DNA from: Micavibrio aeruginosavorus ARL-13
GTDB lineage: Bacteria; Pseudomonadota; Alphaproteobacteria; Micavibrionales; Micavibrionaceae
Length of the DNA stretch: 64,000 nucleotides
Assembly: GCF_000226315.1 (NCBI RefSeq)
Contig: NC_016026.1
Location: forward strand, 1,426,001-1,490,000
Direction of reading: 5' to 3'
Program-made: the position numbers and the translations under genes
The notes under the pieces: generated by a model
The model's database searches: none
Seen by the model: only the letters and a program-made list of their open reading frames with translations
Told to the model about the DNA's origin: nothing
Part shown: piece by piece, positions 19,592 to 31,224 of the stretch
Numbering within the stretch: the stretch's first letter is position 1
Layout: each line of letters starts with the position of its first letter

Positions 19592-20565
19592 TGACAACCA
19601 CCCCCGCAAAACCAAAAAAGAAATCCTTCAATCTACGCCGGGAACGCATGCTGGGCCGTGCGACCGAAAAACGGCGCTATGACTTGCCGTTGAACAAGGG
19701 GGCCGGGTCTGGCTTCCTGATGGTCCTGATCGCGCTGATGACCTTTCTGGCCATGATGGCCGTGGCGGCGTCCTTTACCCTGTCGGCGATGACGCATCGC
19801 TGGTCATCCGGGCTGGAAAACCGTGTCACGGTTGAAATTCCGGCCACAGATATGGATGGAAATTTGCGCGATGCCGATACCATCAACGACATTGCGACCA
19901 AAGCGCTCAGCATCCTGCATGCCCACCCGGCGGTGATTGACAGCCAGCGTATGGCCGATGCGGAAATTCGCAAGCTGGTTGAGCCGTGGCTGGGCACCAA
20001 TCTGTTGAATGACACCATTCCCCTGCCCGCCCTGATCACCGTGGCCCTGCGCCCGGATACGGATGCGCCAACAATGGGACAATTGACCATCAGCTTGCGC
20101 AGTGCCGCGTCGAATATCCGTGTCGACACGCATGAAGAATGGCTGACGGACCTGCTGCGCTTCACAGGCGCGATGCAGCTGGGAGCCCTGATGATATCAC
20201 TGGTTATTGGCGTAACGACTGTGACTGCTGTGGCCGGGGCCGTACGCGCCCGCATGGCGGTACACCGTGCCGATGTCGAATTGCTTCACATCATGGGTGC
20301 CAGCGATGGATACATCACCAAACAATTCCAGCGCCATGCCTTGATCCTGGCCCTGAAGGGTGGATTAGCCGGGGCTCTGGCGGGTGCGCTGGCCATGATG
20401 ATCACCGGATGGGTATCCGGCGAAATGGGCGCGGCTATCCTGCCCGATTTCACATTAAGCGGCGGGCAGATTGCGCTGCTGTGCCTGACCCCGCTCTTGG
20501 CCGCCGCCATTGCCACGACCACGGCACGCTTCACGGTTCTGCGGGTATTATCGACATTCCCATGA
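19591..20565 (+). CDS. ftsX: Cell division protein FtsX
   Basis: FtsX is the permease-like partner of FtsE. The 324-residue protein has a basic N-terminal tail (residues 1-40), then TM1 near 45-70. A periplasmic domain of about 110 residues contains the PLPALITVALRPDTD segment. Three further TM helices lie near 195-220, 245-270 and 290-315. FtsX signals conformational change to periplasmic amidase activators such as EnvC-like proteins. It overlaps ftsE by one base and the ydcF-like gene by four. Confidence 0.95.
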   Translation: MTTTPAKPKKKSFNLRRERMLGRATEKRRYDLPLNKGAGSGFLMVLIALMTFLAMMAVAASFTLSAMTHRWSSGLENRVTVEIPATDMDGNLRDADTINDIATKALSILHAHPAVIDSQRMADAEIRKLVEPWLGTNLLNDTIPLPALITVALRPDTDAPTMGQLTISLRSAASNIRVDTHEEWLTDLLRFTGAMQLGALMISLVIGVTTVTAVAGAVRARMAVHRADVELLHIMGASDGYITKQFQRHALILALKGGLAGALAGALAMMITGWVSGEMGAAILPDFTLSGGQIALLCLTPLLAAAIATTTARFTVLRVLSTFP

Positions 20566-21209
20566 CCCACTATGTTCCCAGCCCCGTTCCTGTGCGCCTG
20601 ATGAAACTGGCCGGATATAGTCTGGCGGCGGCGTTCTGGCTGTGGATCAGCGGTTATATTCTTTTCCTCGCATCCGTCTCGTTGACCCGACCGCATGACC
20701 CGGACCGCGCGACGGACGCCATTATCGTCCTGACCGGGGGACAAAACCGCATTCATACCGGCCTTGAATTGCTGGAACAGGGCAAGGCGGAATATCTGTT
20801 CATCTCCGGCGTTAATCCGGATGTCTCAATCATGCAGATCGTCCAGCAATGGAAACCAGACATCAGCCCCATTCCCTGTTGCATCATTCTGGGCCATGCC
20901 GCCGCCAATACCGAAGAAAACGCGCATGAGAGCAGCCAATGGGTGCGCGGTATGAATATTCATAGCGTCCGTCTGGTAACATCCACCTATCACCTGCCGC
21001 GTGCGTGGATTGAATTTAACCATGCTTTGCCACGCCATGAAATTCTGGCCCACCCGATCAAATCCCCCGTTCTAGAAGATGGCAGCCGCGATTTCCTGAA
21101 ACTGGGGTTCAGTGAGTATAATAAAACCCTGATGACATGGGTGCGGCAGAATATTTTTGACATTGACCTCTGGCGCGCACAGAAGAACAAAAAAGAACAA
21201 CAGCAATGA
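20562..21209 (+). CDS. YdcF/SanA-like DUF218 membrane protein
   Basis: A 215-residue protein starting at the ATG at 20562, which overlaps the ftsX stop (ATGA). The upstream extension of this frame lies inside ftsX. One membrane segment is near residues 16-40. The DUF218 domain follows with DAIIVLTGGQNRIHTGLELL, the acidic motif region HAAANTEENA and VTSTYHLPRAWIEF. DUF218 proteins such as SanA and ElyC act in envelope and peptidoglycan maintenance. The ftsX-ydcF-plsC order is common in alphaproteobacteria. Confidence 0.9.
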   Translation: MTHYVPSPVPVRLMKLAGYSLAAAFWLWISGYILFLASVSLTRPHDPDRATDAIIVLTGGQNRIHTGLELLEQGKAEYLFISGVNPDVSIMQIVQQWKPDISPIPCCIILGHAAANTEENAHESSQWVRGMNIHSVRLVTSTYHLPRAWIEFNHALPRHEILAHPIKSPVLEDGSRDFLKLGFSEYNKTLMTWVRQNIFDIDLWRAQKNKKEQQQ

Positions 21210-21967
21210 AAACGATCGAAATCTTTCTGCGCTCTACGATCTTCAACATTTTTTTCTTTGGCGTGACCGCCATCATGGCGATCAGCCTGCTGCCCACCGC
21301 CTTGCTGCCGCGCCGGGTATTTATGGGGGTGGTCTGGTCATGGGTGCGTGTCGTTCATATCTTGGAACGCTTTATCCTGAATCTGGACTACGAAGTGCGC
21401 GGCCTGGAACATTTTCCACGGGACCGCACCGTTATCATCGCCGCAAAACACCAATCGGCTTATGAAACATTCAAACTGCACATCCTGTTCAATGATCCGG
21501 CCATTGTTTTAAAGCGCGAATTGCTGCGTATTCCGGTCTGGGGGCTTTACCTGTCTAAAATCGATCCGATTGCGATTAACCGTTCCGAGCGCGGCGATGC
21601 CCTGCGATCGCTGATTGCCGCACTGGACCACGTCAAAGACCAGCATCGCCCGATCATCATTTTTCCCCAAGGCACACGCGTGAAATATAACGCCACGCCA
21701 GCCGATAAACCATACAAGGCCGGCGTGGCCCGCATGGCGTTACAGGGGAATATTCCAATCGTTCCATTGGCGATGAATACGGGCCTATTCTGGCCCAAAC
21801 TGAGCTGGATGAAGCGCCCAGGCCGAGTGATTTTTGAATTCCTACCCCCGATCGCACCGGAAGGATCCGCATCCGATATCATGCATAAATTGCAACATGA
21901 TATTGAGGAACGATCCAACGCCCTGATGGACGAAGCGCGGGAAAAATCTCCTTGGTTGCCACGATGA
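21206..21967 (+). CDS. plsC: 1-acyl-sn-glycerol-3-phosphate acyltransferase
   Basis: PlsC acylates lysophosphatidic acid to phosphatidic acid at the inner membrane. The 253-residue protein has an N-terminal hydrophobic segment. Motif I is HQSAYET, an HX4E variant seen in some proteobacterial PlsC rather than HX4D. Motif III is IIFPQGTR, and VPLAMNTGLFW corresponds to the downstream conserved proline motif. It overlaps both the ydcF-like gene and the DUF2125 gene by four bases each. Confidence 0.94.
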   Translation: MKTIEIFLRSTIFNIFFFGVTAIMAISLLPTALLPRRVFMGVVWSWVRVVHILERFILNLDYEVRGLEHFPRDRTVIIAAKHQSAYETFKLHILFNDPAIVLKRELLRIPVWGLYLSKIDPIAINRSERGDALRSLIAALDHVKDQHRPIIIFPQGTRVKYNATPADKPYKAGVARMALQGNIPIVPLAMNTGLFWPKLSWMKRPGRVIFEFLPPIAPEGSASDIMHKLQHDIEERSNALMDEAREKSPWLPR

Positions 21968-22722
21968 ATAAAGGCGTAACACAGTGGGCCATGCGCATAA
22001 CCTATGCCCTGTCGGGCATAATCGTGTTGGGGTTCGCCGTTTACTGGCTCGCGTTCTACATGATGGCCGGAAAAATTGTCGCCCGCGCCGTAACCGATCT
22101 CACATTACGCGGGTATGACATCGCCGCCCAGGTGCAACCCGGCGGATTTCCCGTTATTCCAACACTGACGGGCTTTATCAAGCTGACCACACCAGATGGC
22201 ACGATCAGCGTCAGCATTCCGAACCTGCGGCTGCGTGGGTTTTTCATTCCGTATACACGCCTGCGGATTGACGCCGAACCGGGCATATATTTAACCGGGC
22301 CGGGCACAGACGCCATGTGGCCGACATGGCGACAAATGGAAAAGGTCCACCTGTCCTTCGACATTCCACCAACGGTTTATGCGGGCATGAAGGCCGTACC
22401 CATTCATAATTTTGACATCACGGTCGATCAATCGCGATTCATCGGCAACGGCCTGTTGCAGCTGGACTCCATGGCGCAACCCGCCGGCATGATGAATATG
22501 CGTATTGTCGGAATTGATCACGTCATTGAGCAGGTTCGCAAAGACGGTACCATTGATAAACAAAAGGCAATGATGCTTAGCGCCCTGCTGCGTGGGTTTG
22601 AACAGCCAGATCCGGAAACAGGGGCCATGGCTGTCACCATTCCCCTTACTCTTCGCGACCGGTGGCTTTATGTCGGGCCTATCATGTTGTGGCAAATCCC
22701 GCCTATCGCGCTTGGCCTGTAA
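21964..22722 (+). CDS. DUF2125-family membrane-anchored protein
   Basis: A 252-residue protein. I choose the ATG at 21964 because it gives an ATGA overlap with plsC; the frame is open 12 bases further upstream. One N-terminal membrane segment (residues 8-33) is followed by a beta-rich extracytoplasmic domain typical of DUF2125 (GGFPVIPTLTG, VSIPNLRLRGFFIPYTRLR). DUF2125 genes often sit beside chorismate mutase or tyrosine biosynthesis genes in this class, and chorismate mutase converges on it here with a two-base gap. The function is unknown. Confidence 0.85.
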   Translation: MNKGVTQWAMRITYALSGIIVLGFAVYWLAFYMMAGKIVARAVTDLTLRGYDIAAQVQPGGFPVIPTLTGFIKLTTPDGTISVSIPNLRLRGFFIPYTRLRIDAEPGIYLTGPGTDAMWPTWRQMEKVHLSFDIPPTVYAGMKAVPIHNFDITVDQSRFIGNGLLQLDSMAQPAGMMNMRIVGIDHVIEQVRKDGTIDKQKAMMLSALLRGFEQPDPETGAMAVTIPLTLRDRWLYVGPIMLWQIPPIALGL

Positions 22723-22724
22723 GA

Positions 22725-23585
22725 TCAGGATTCCAGTGCCGGGATAACAGGATATCCACCCAGACAGATACAGGTACCGTCGGGATTATCGAGCGTGGCC
22801 AAAATCTGGCCTGTCATGTCACCATTGGCAATATAGCGGTCAACCTCGACAAAATGCTGGGTGCGCTCCAAACCCGGATGACCTTTGCGAGACAGCAGGC
22901 TGAGCGGGGTCATGCCCATCGTTTTCAGGCGATCCACAATCCGCGCCCGGCTGATACTGTCATCCAGATCGAGGAACAGGAAGGAATGGTCATGGCCGCT
23001 GTCGTTAAATTTCAGGCAGCCCACCACCAAGGCCTTGAAACCCGGGCGAGTGCGGCTGTCCACCCCGCTGCCATACGGCAGGCTGGCCACGATATGGGCG
23101 ATTTTTTCAGGGGATTCACCGCGCATATACGCCCACCACGGCTTCGGATCCTGATCATCCGGCCACGGCAGAACGGCGAATGTAACTTCGCCCTCCTTCA
23201 CCATCGACAGGGCGTTCATTGGGTTGGCCATTTTTTGCATCGGCACAACACTGCCGAAATAATTCTTGGCCATGTCCCAGGCTTCGGTCATCTGATCATC
23301 CGAGGCGCAAACAATCACCTTCACATCGGTTTGCAACAACGATACGGCCCCGACCAGTTCACGCCAGATCCGCACAACGGCATTGCGCGGTAACGCCCCA
23401 TGATGGCGATCCATCAAACGACGGATCATGACGGCTTCACGATCGGGCTGGATCACTTGAACTTTGTTTCGTCGTTTCTCCTCCCCGATTTTTTGCACCA
23501 GATCGGCCCGCTTCATCAGCAGGTCGTGCAAATTATTATCGAGGTCATCGATTTCACGCCGCAAATTATCAACGCTATCGACCAT
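22725..23585 (-). CDS. AroQ-type chorismate mutase with long C-terminal domain
   Basis: Chorismate mutase converts chorismate to prephenate for Phe and Tyr synthesis. I place the start at MVDSVDNLRREIDDLD (23583-23585), giving 286 residues; the extra 22 upstream residues look non-coding. The AroQ helix bundle spans about residues 1-95, with LRREIDDLD, KRADLVQKIGEEK and the IQPDRE motif. The remaining 190 residues resemble a degenerate prephenate-dehydratase-like plus ACT region (HSFLFLDLDDSISRARIVDR). This arrangement is common in alphaproteobacteria. It is the third gene of a minus-strand operon after mutT and a methyltransferase. Confidence 0.9.
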   Translation of the reverse strand: MVDSVDNLRREIDDLDNNLHDLLMKRADLVQKIGEEKRRNKVQVIQPDREAVMIRRLMDRHHGALPRNAVVRIWRELVGAVSLLQTDVKVIVCASDDQMTEAWDMAKNYFGSVVPMQKMANPMNALSMVKEGEVTFAVLPWPDDQDPKPWWAYMRGESPEKIAHIVASLPYGSGVDSRTRPGFKALVVGCLKFNDSGHDHSFLFLDLDDSISRARIVDRLKTMGMTPLSLLSRKGHPGLERTQHFVEVDRYIANGDMTGQILATLDNPDGTCICLGGYPVIPALES

Positions 23586-23675
23586 GGGACACTCCGGAAG
23601 AAAGAAAAAATGGAAGGGATTAACCATAGCAAGGCCAATGCCGCACCGCAAGGCAAACCGGTTGATCGGTTCGGC

Positions 23676-24428
23676 TTATCCCTGTTCCCGCCGTCCGCCG
23701 CTCAACGCATTGGGCACCAGAATTCGCCGCCCACGAATTTTAACCTTGGATGTTTGCGCGACAGGTGTGCCCGCATAAAGCTGTTTGCTGAATTCCGCGA
23801 TATGCAGACCGCACAATCCCGGCATGATCCGCGCCCCGATCCGCTCCATAAACCAGAAGGTTCGCAGCATCAGGAACGTGCGTACCGGCGGCAGGAATAA
23901 CGCCCGCTCGGTTCGTTCATGCACGAAAGAGTGATCACGGAACAATTGCACGATTTGCGACGCGGAAAACGGTTGTCCCTGACCAAACGGGGACCAATCC
24001 GCCCGCGCCCAGAACCCCAAACGATTGGGCACGACAACGATAATCCGCCCACTGCTTTTCAACACGCGCCACAATTCCTGTAAATTCGGGGACAGGATTT
24101 CGGCATGTTCCACGCTGTGCACCAGCAAAATGCGGTCCACAGATTCGGTTTCCAGCGGCAATTCGGATTCTTCGGCCAGACACACCAGATTTTTCTCATG
24201 ACGTGGCCAGACGCGCGCCCCCAGACGTGCGGGCATCACAGCAATGACACGTTCCGCATCCTTCATATACGGGCGCAAATAGGGTGTGGCATACCCACAG
24301 CCCAGAACGCGCAAACCCTTTACATCCGGCCACATGGGAATCAGGTGATCGAGCAAAATCCGTCGCACCAGCCGGCCAGATCGACTGTCGTAAAAAGCCT
24401 TCAGATCATAAATCGATCCCGTGCTCAT
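23676..24428 (-). CDS. SAM-dependent methyltransferase (class I)
   Basis: A 250-residue protein with a methyltransferase type-11 core. The SAM loop is LRVLGCGYATPYLRPYM near residue 40. HSVEHAEILSPNLQELWRVL near residues 105-125 and GRIIVVVPNRLGFWAR are the other core motifs. The substrate is unknown. In alphaproteobacteria a similar gene often neighbours gloB. Its start overlaps the mutT stop by four bases, so they are coupled. It lies 90 bases upstream of the chorismate mutase start. Confidence 0.85.
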   Translation of the reverse strand: MSTGSIYDLKAFYDSRSGRLVRRILLDHLIPMWPDVKGLRVLGCGYATPYLRPYMKDAERVIAVMPARLGARVWPRHEKNLVCLAEESELPLETESVDRILLVHSVEHAEILSPNLQELWRVLKSSGRIIVVVPNRLGFWARADWSPFGQGQPFSASQIVQLFRDHSFVHERTERALFLPPVRTFLMLRTFWFMERIGARIMPGLCGLHIAEFSKQLYAGTPVAQTSKVKIRGRRILVPNALSGGRREQG

Positions 24429-24904
24429 CCACGCCCCAGATAGGTTTCAAGTTGCGGGATCAATGGCAGGTCGGCTTCCGGCATCGGCATGGCATACATT
24501 TCATGCGGGAATGCCCATTTCAATCCGGCATGCTCATGCATTTGCGGCTCACCGCGCCAGACACGGCACGCATAAAGCGGCATGATCAAATGAAAATCAT
24601 CATAGCCATGCGATGCCATGCCAATCGGCGTGTAACAGCACGGGCGCGTTTCAACACCCAATTCTTCTTCTATCTCGCGCATCAGGGCAAATTCGGGGGT
24701 TTCACCCTGCTCCATCTTGCCGCCCGGAAATTCCCACAGCCCTGCCATGGCTTTTCCCTCGGGCCGTTGCGCCATCAGCACGCGCCCATCCGCATCAATC
24801 AACGCCGCCGCAACAACGAACACCGTGCGTTTAGGCGCACAGGTCGGGCGCGGCAGATCCAGCGCCTCTTCACACGAAATCGATTTCTTTACAAAGCGGA
24901 CCAT
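24425..24904 (-). CDS. mutT: MutT-like (8-oxo-)dGTP diphosphatase, Nudix family
   Basis: MutT sanitises oxidised nucleotides. A TTG start 18 bases further upstream is possible, but it falls in a transcription terminator hairpin, so I prefer the ATG at 24902-24904 with a purine-rich AAAGAGAAA before it (159 residues). The Nudix box GX5EX7REUXEEXGU is intact at about residues 61-83 (GGKMEQGETPEFALMREIEE then ELG). The strand GLWEFPGG preceding it is typical of MutT. The gene heads an operon with a methyltransferase and chorismate mutase. Confidence 0.92.
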   Translation of the reverse strand: MVRFVKKSISCEEALDLPRPTCAPKRTVFVVAAALIDADGRVLMAQRPEGKAMAGLWEFPGGKMEQGETPEFALMREIEEELGVETRPCCYTPIGMASHGYDDFHLIMPLYACRVWRGEPQMHEHAGLKWAFPHEMYAMPMPEADLPLIPQLETYLGRG

Positions 24905-24921
24905 AATTTCTCTTTCAGACA

Positions 24922-24952
24922 AACCCCCTCACCAATCTTTGGCGAGGGGGTT
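24922..24952 (-). terminator. Rho-independent terminator of the PpiC isomerase gene
   Basis: AACCCCCTC at 24922-24930 pairs with GAGGGGGTT at 24944-24952. An inner CCAA/TTGG extends the stem to about 14 pairs around a three-base loop. On the minus strand it follows the stop of the isomerase gene (24982) by 30 bases and ends in TTTGTCT. It lies only 18 bases upstream of the mutT ATG. Confidence 0.85.
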
Positions 24953-24981
24953 GCGTATTGTTTAAACCGTTACACCAAAAA

Positions 24982-26073
24982 TTACGGTGTTGCCGGAGCC
25001 GGGGTTTCAGCCGGAGCCTCAACCGGAGCAGCCTCAGCAGGCGCTGCTTCAGCCGGGGCGGCTTCTGTCGGTGCAGGGGCGGCCTCTGCCTTCGGCGCAT
25101 CGGCGACAATCGGTTTGCCGTTGATATCGAAGCGTTCAATTTTCGCTTCTTTCTGCCATTCCTGAACCATACGGCCCAGCTCTTCCTGGCGCAACTTGGC
25201 TTCGACTTGCGGCTTCACGTCTTCAAAGGCCGGAGCCGGACGGTTACGCTTGTCTTCCAGCTTGATCACATGCCAGCCGAATTGGGTTTTCACCGGAGTT
25301 TTGGTGTATTCGCCAACTTTCAGACCAAAGGCCGCGTTGGAAAATTCCGGGATCATGTCACCCTTGGTGAAATACCCCAGATCGCCGCCGTTTTCAGCCG
25401 TCGGACCCGTGGAGTTTTCACGGGACAGGGTCTCAAAATCAGCCCCGCCATCCAGCTTGGTGATCAGCTCTTTCGCCTTGTCTTCGCTTTCTACCAGAAT
25501 GTGGCGTGCTTTCGCTTCTTCCACGTTGCCCATCTGTTTGACCAGAGAGTCATATTCGGCTTTCAGCTTCGCTTCGCTGATGCCTTTATCCAACTGGCGT
25601 TGAACGTAGATGTTACGAACAATCTGGCCCTTGGCCATTTCCATCATTTTCACAACTTCGGGATCTTGCTCCAGCGAAGCGCCAGCGGCCTTCTGGTCAA
25701 CGATCTTGTTGTTGATGACTTGTTCCTGCGCCATCGGGAACAATTGATCCAACGGCATGGCGCGCATGTTTTCCGGCAGAGCGGCAATAAAGCCCAGAAC
25801 ATCGCTACGGGTGACGTCTTCGCCAGCAACTTTGGCAACAACCGGGTTGCCTTGGATGATTTCACCCGCTGGGGTCTGGATCGTTTCGCCTTCAGCCGGT
25901 GTCGCCGCGGCGGTATCGGCCGGGGTTTCAGCGGCGGTCGCCGCTGGCTTATCGGATTCGTTCACACCCTTACCGGACAGGAATACAAACCCGCCCGCAC
26001 CAATCGCCAGAACGGCCACAGCCGCCAGTGCAATCACGGTTTTAGATTGGCCTTGTTTGTTTTCAGCAGTCAT
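24982..26073 (-). CDS. PpiC/parvulin-type peptidylprolyl isomerase (PrsA/SurA-like)
   Basis: A periplasmic foldase of 363 residues. Residues 12-32 form an N-terminal membrane anchor (VIALAAVAVLAIGAGGFVFL). An Ala/Thr/Pro linker follows, then a SurA-N-like helical domain (about 85-180). The parvulin domain is at about 190-285 (ARHILVESEDKAKEL, NGGDLGYFTKGDMIPEFSNA, TQFGWHVIKLED). The C-terminal 45 residues are an Ala/Pro/Glu low-complexity tail. It is divergent from secA, a common alphaproteobacterial arrangement that pairs export with folding. Confidence 0.93.
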   Translation of the reverse strand: MTAENKQGQSKTVIALAAVAVLAIGAGGFVFLSGKGVNESDKPAATAAETPADTAAATPAEGETIQTPAGEIIQGNPVVAKVAGEDVTRSDVLGFIAALPENMRAMPLDQLFPMAQEQVINNKIVDQKAAGASLEQDPEVVKMMEMAKGQIVRNIYVQRQLDKGISEAKLKAEYDSLVKQMGNVEEAKARHILVESEDKAKELITKLDGGADFETLSRENSTGPTAENGGDLGYFTKGDMIPEFSNAAFGLKVGEYTKTPVKTQFGWHVIKLEDKRNRPAPAFEDVKPQVEAKLRQEELGRMVQEWQKEAKIERFDINGKPIVADAPKAEAAPAPTEAAPAEAAPAEAAPVEAPAETPAPATP

Positions 26074-26382
26074 AAAAGACTCTCCTTAATAGCATTTTTC
26101 GTATTACGTGAACCACGTACCCGGTCAGACTGACCATGAAAAAGGGCGTAAATATGGTGTGGTGATTCTGGACTCTATAGGGGGTTCAACACAGAATAAA
26201 GCCGCCATGTCCGGGTTGTCCCCATCCTATGGGCTACAAGAGGGGCGAAGTTATCCACCGCCCTTCTTGCCTTTCCGTTGACGTGGGCTGGGCGGAGTTC
26301 TATATCTTCACTCGTAAAAATGGCGAAAATCCCGTGTTATTGAGGGGTTTCCTCTTATTTTCCATACATCACAAAGGATACG
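26074..26382. other. Divergent intergenic region between the PpiC isomerase gene and secA
   Basis: This 309-base gap holds no convincing ORF. On the plus side it contains a good sigma-70-type promoter for secA, listed separately. Ribosome binding sites flank it: AGGAGAGT-like before the minus-strand gene, and CAAAGGA before secA. I see no RNA gene or SecM-like leader in it. Confidence 0.6.
26278..26306 (+). promoter_or_regulatory. Probable sigma-70 promoter of secA
   Basis: TTGACG at 26278-26283 is followed after 17 bases by TATATC at 26301-26306. It lies about 77 bases upstream of the secA start in the divergent gap. Confidence 0.65.
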
Positions 26383-29114
<2,732 letters not shown>

Positions 29115-29118
<4 letters not shown>

Positions 29119-29936
29119 AATTGAACGCACAGCTACAGGCCCCACGCGCCCTTGATCCCGCCTATCGCATGGTGATTGCGGTGGCCCGTCGTACGCCCTT
29201 ATCCCGTGGTGGGTTTCGCCGCGCGATCTTGAATTTCATCAAGGCCCGCGTCGATCACCCGATTATCACGGATTTTCGCGGTGTGCCCTTTATCCTGAAT
29301 CTGGATAACACGACCGAGGCAAAGGCCCTGTTTGGGTATTACAATATCGACGAACTCAACTTCCTGAACGCCGGATTGCCGGATACGGGGGCCGTTTTTG
29401 TTGATATGGGGGCCAACTCTGGCTTCTTTACCCAGAATTTTCTGGCCCGGACCAAGGGCACAGGCCACGCACTGGCCATCGAACCCAACCCGAAAATGTG
29501 CGCCCGCATCCGCGCCAATTACGAAATTTTACAAGCCCAGAGCAAGACAGGCGTCTCCAAACTCAGCCTTGAACAGTGCGCCGTCGGTGATGTCAGCGCG
29601 GTGATGGAACTGGATTTATCAACCGGCTATGGCGGTGCCCATGCCACGGATGAAAAATCCGCGCATTCCATCACGGTTCAGGTTGAACCGTTTGAAACAT
29701 TGCTCCGCCGCAATGGCATTGAAAAAATCGACGTGATGAAGGTGGATGTTGAAGGGTTTGAAGACCGCGCCCTGATCCCGTTCTTCAAAAACGCGCCACA
29801 AAGCCTGTTCCCGAAACACATCATTATTGAACACACATCCCAGGACCAATGGGTTGGTGATTTGTTTGGCGTCATGAAAGATGCGGGTTATCGTACCGTT
29901 AAGACAACACGCGGGAATATGTTTTTGTCACGCTAG
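29115..29936 (+). CDS. FkbM-family methyltransferase
   Basis: A SAM-dependent methyltransferase of about 273 residues. The open frame extends back to an ATG at 29040 inside secA. The TTG at 29115, which overlaps the secA stop and follows GGACAGG, is the more economical start, and the choice is uncertain. FkbM features are [20 protein letters not shown] with [19 protein letters not shown] downstream, and [20 protein letters not shown]. FkbM enzymes methylate sugars or small molecules; the substrate is unknown. Its coupling to secA appears positional, not functional. Confidence 0.85.
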
Positions 29937-29940
29937 CATC

Positions 29941-31215
29941 CTACGCCGCTTCACCCTTTTTCTTCGGTGGCGTCACGCGGACCAGCGTGATCTGGTTCCG
30001 ATGGCGACGAACGATATCGAAGCGGAATCCATAAAAATTAAACACCTGGCCAATATCCGGGATTTTCTGGGCTTCGTGCAGGACAAGCCCCGCCAACGTT
30101 GAATAATCCTCGTCCGGCAGATTCCAGTCAAATTCCCGGTTCAAGTCGCGGATCGTGACCGTTCCATCAATCAACAGCGTGCCATTGGGCTGTTTGCGTA
30201 CGCCGGCCACGCTGATGTCATGTTCATCATCAATGTCACCAACGATCTCTTCCAGAATATCTTCCAGCGTAATAATGCCCATGAGCGAGCCATATTCATC
30301 GACAACCAAGGCAAAATGTTCCCGACGTTTGCGGAATTCCTGCAACTGGTCAAACAGGGTTGTGCTGTTCGGAATAAACCACGGATCGGCGGCCAGACGT
30401 TCAACATCAATGCGATCAATGCTCCCGCCTTCGCTTTGCATTTCACGCAACAGCGCCTTGGCATGGATCACACCGACAATATTGTCCGCACTGCCGCGCC
30501 AGACGGGAATGCGGGTATAGGGGCTTTCCAGCACCTGTTGAACAATGGCGGCGGCTGGCTGATCCAGATCAATCATCATGACATTACGGCGGTGGATCAT
30601 AATTTCCTCCACCTCCACATCGGCCAGGTCCAGAATGGAACGCAGCATTGCGCGCTGTTCCTGCACTTCCTTGTCTTCACCGCTGTGCATTTCAATGGCA
30701 CCGCGCAGTTCTTCGATATTGTTCCCGACATTCACCTGAGTAATGTCCTGCCCAAACAGGCGCAACAACCCCCGCACAATCCACGCCACCGTTTCGGTCA
30801 CCGGCGCCAGGATTTTAATCAGCACGTTAATGATAGGCGCAATCGTCATTGCCATGCCATCGGCATGATAGAAAGCGTAGGTTTTTGGCAACACTTCCGA
30901 GCAGATCAGAACGATCAGCGTCATGGCAATCGTGGCATAAAAAACACCCGCATCGCCAAACAGAAAAATCAAAACACTGGTCGCCAGTGCCGAAGCCATA
31001 ATATTGACCAGGTTATTCCCCAGCAACAAAGCCCCGATCATGCGGTCTTTTTTATCGCGCACCTTATTCACCATGATGGCGCGTTTATTGCCTTCCTTCG
31101 CCAACGCCGCCATACGGGCCTTGGATGCCGCCGTCAAAGCGGTTTCAGAGCCGGAAAAAAACGCAGACAGGCACAACAGAATAAAAATCGCAAAACAGGA
31201 CAAACCCAAAGACAT
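29941..31215 (-). CDS. CorC/HlyC-family (CNNM, DUF21-CBS) membrane protein
   Basis: A 424-residue protein with an N-terminal DUF21 domain of three to four TM helices (about 1-140), beginning FAIFILLCLSAFFSGSETAL. A pair of CBS domains follows (about 200-330), with IPVWRGSADNIVGVIHAKAL and DEYGSLMGIITLEDILEEIV. The C-terminal CorC_HlyC domain is at about 345-420 (DGTVTIRDLNREFDWNLP). Family members are linked to Mg2+/Co2+ efflux or homeostasis. It is downstream of aroK-aroB on the same strand, a conserved alphaproteobacterial order. Confidence 0.93.
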   Translation of the reverse strand: MSLGLSCFAIFILLCLSAFFSGSETALTAASKARMAALAKEGNKRAIMVNKVRDKKDRMIGALLLGNNLVNIMASALATSVLIFLFGDAGVFYATIAMTLIVLICSEVLPKTYAFYHADGMAMTIAPIINVLIKILAPVTETVAWIVRGLLRLFGQDITQVNVGNNIEELRGAIEMHSGEDKEVQEQRAMLRSILDLADVEVEEIMIHRRNVMMIDLDQPAAAIVQQVLESPYTRIPVWRGSADNIVGVIHAKALLREMQSEGGSIDRIDVERLAADPWFIPNSTTLFDQLQEFRKRREHFALVVDEYGSLMGIITLEDILEEIVGDIDDEHDISVAGVRKQPNGTLLIDGTVTIRDLNREFDWNLPDEDYSTLAGLVLHEAQKIPDIGQVFNFYGFRFDIVRRHRNQITLVRVTPPKKKGEAA

Positions 31216-31224
31216 TATTTTTCC

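Noticed and set aside
24284-25165. A 293-codon plus-strand frame over mutT and the PpiC gene end
   Set aside because: It runs across two well-supported minus-strand genes and a terminator, and its end is an Ala/Gly/Ser translation of the PpiC low-complexity tail.
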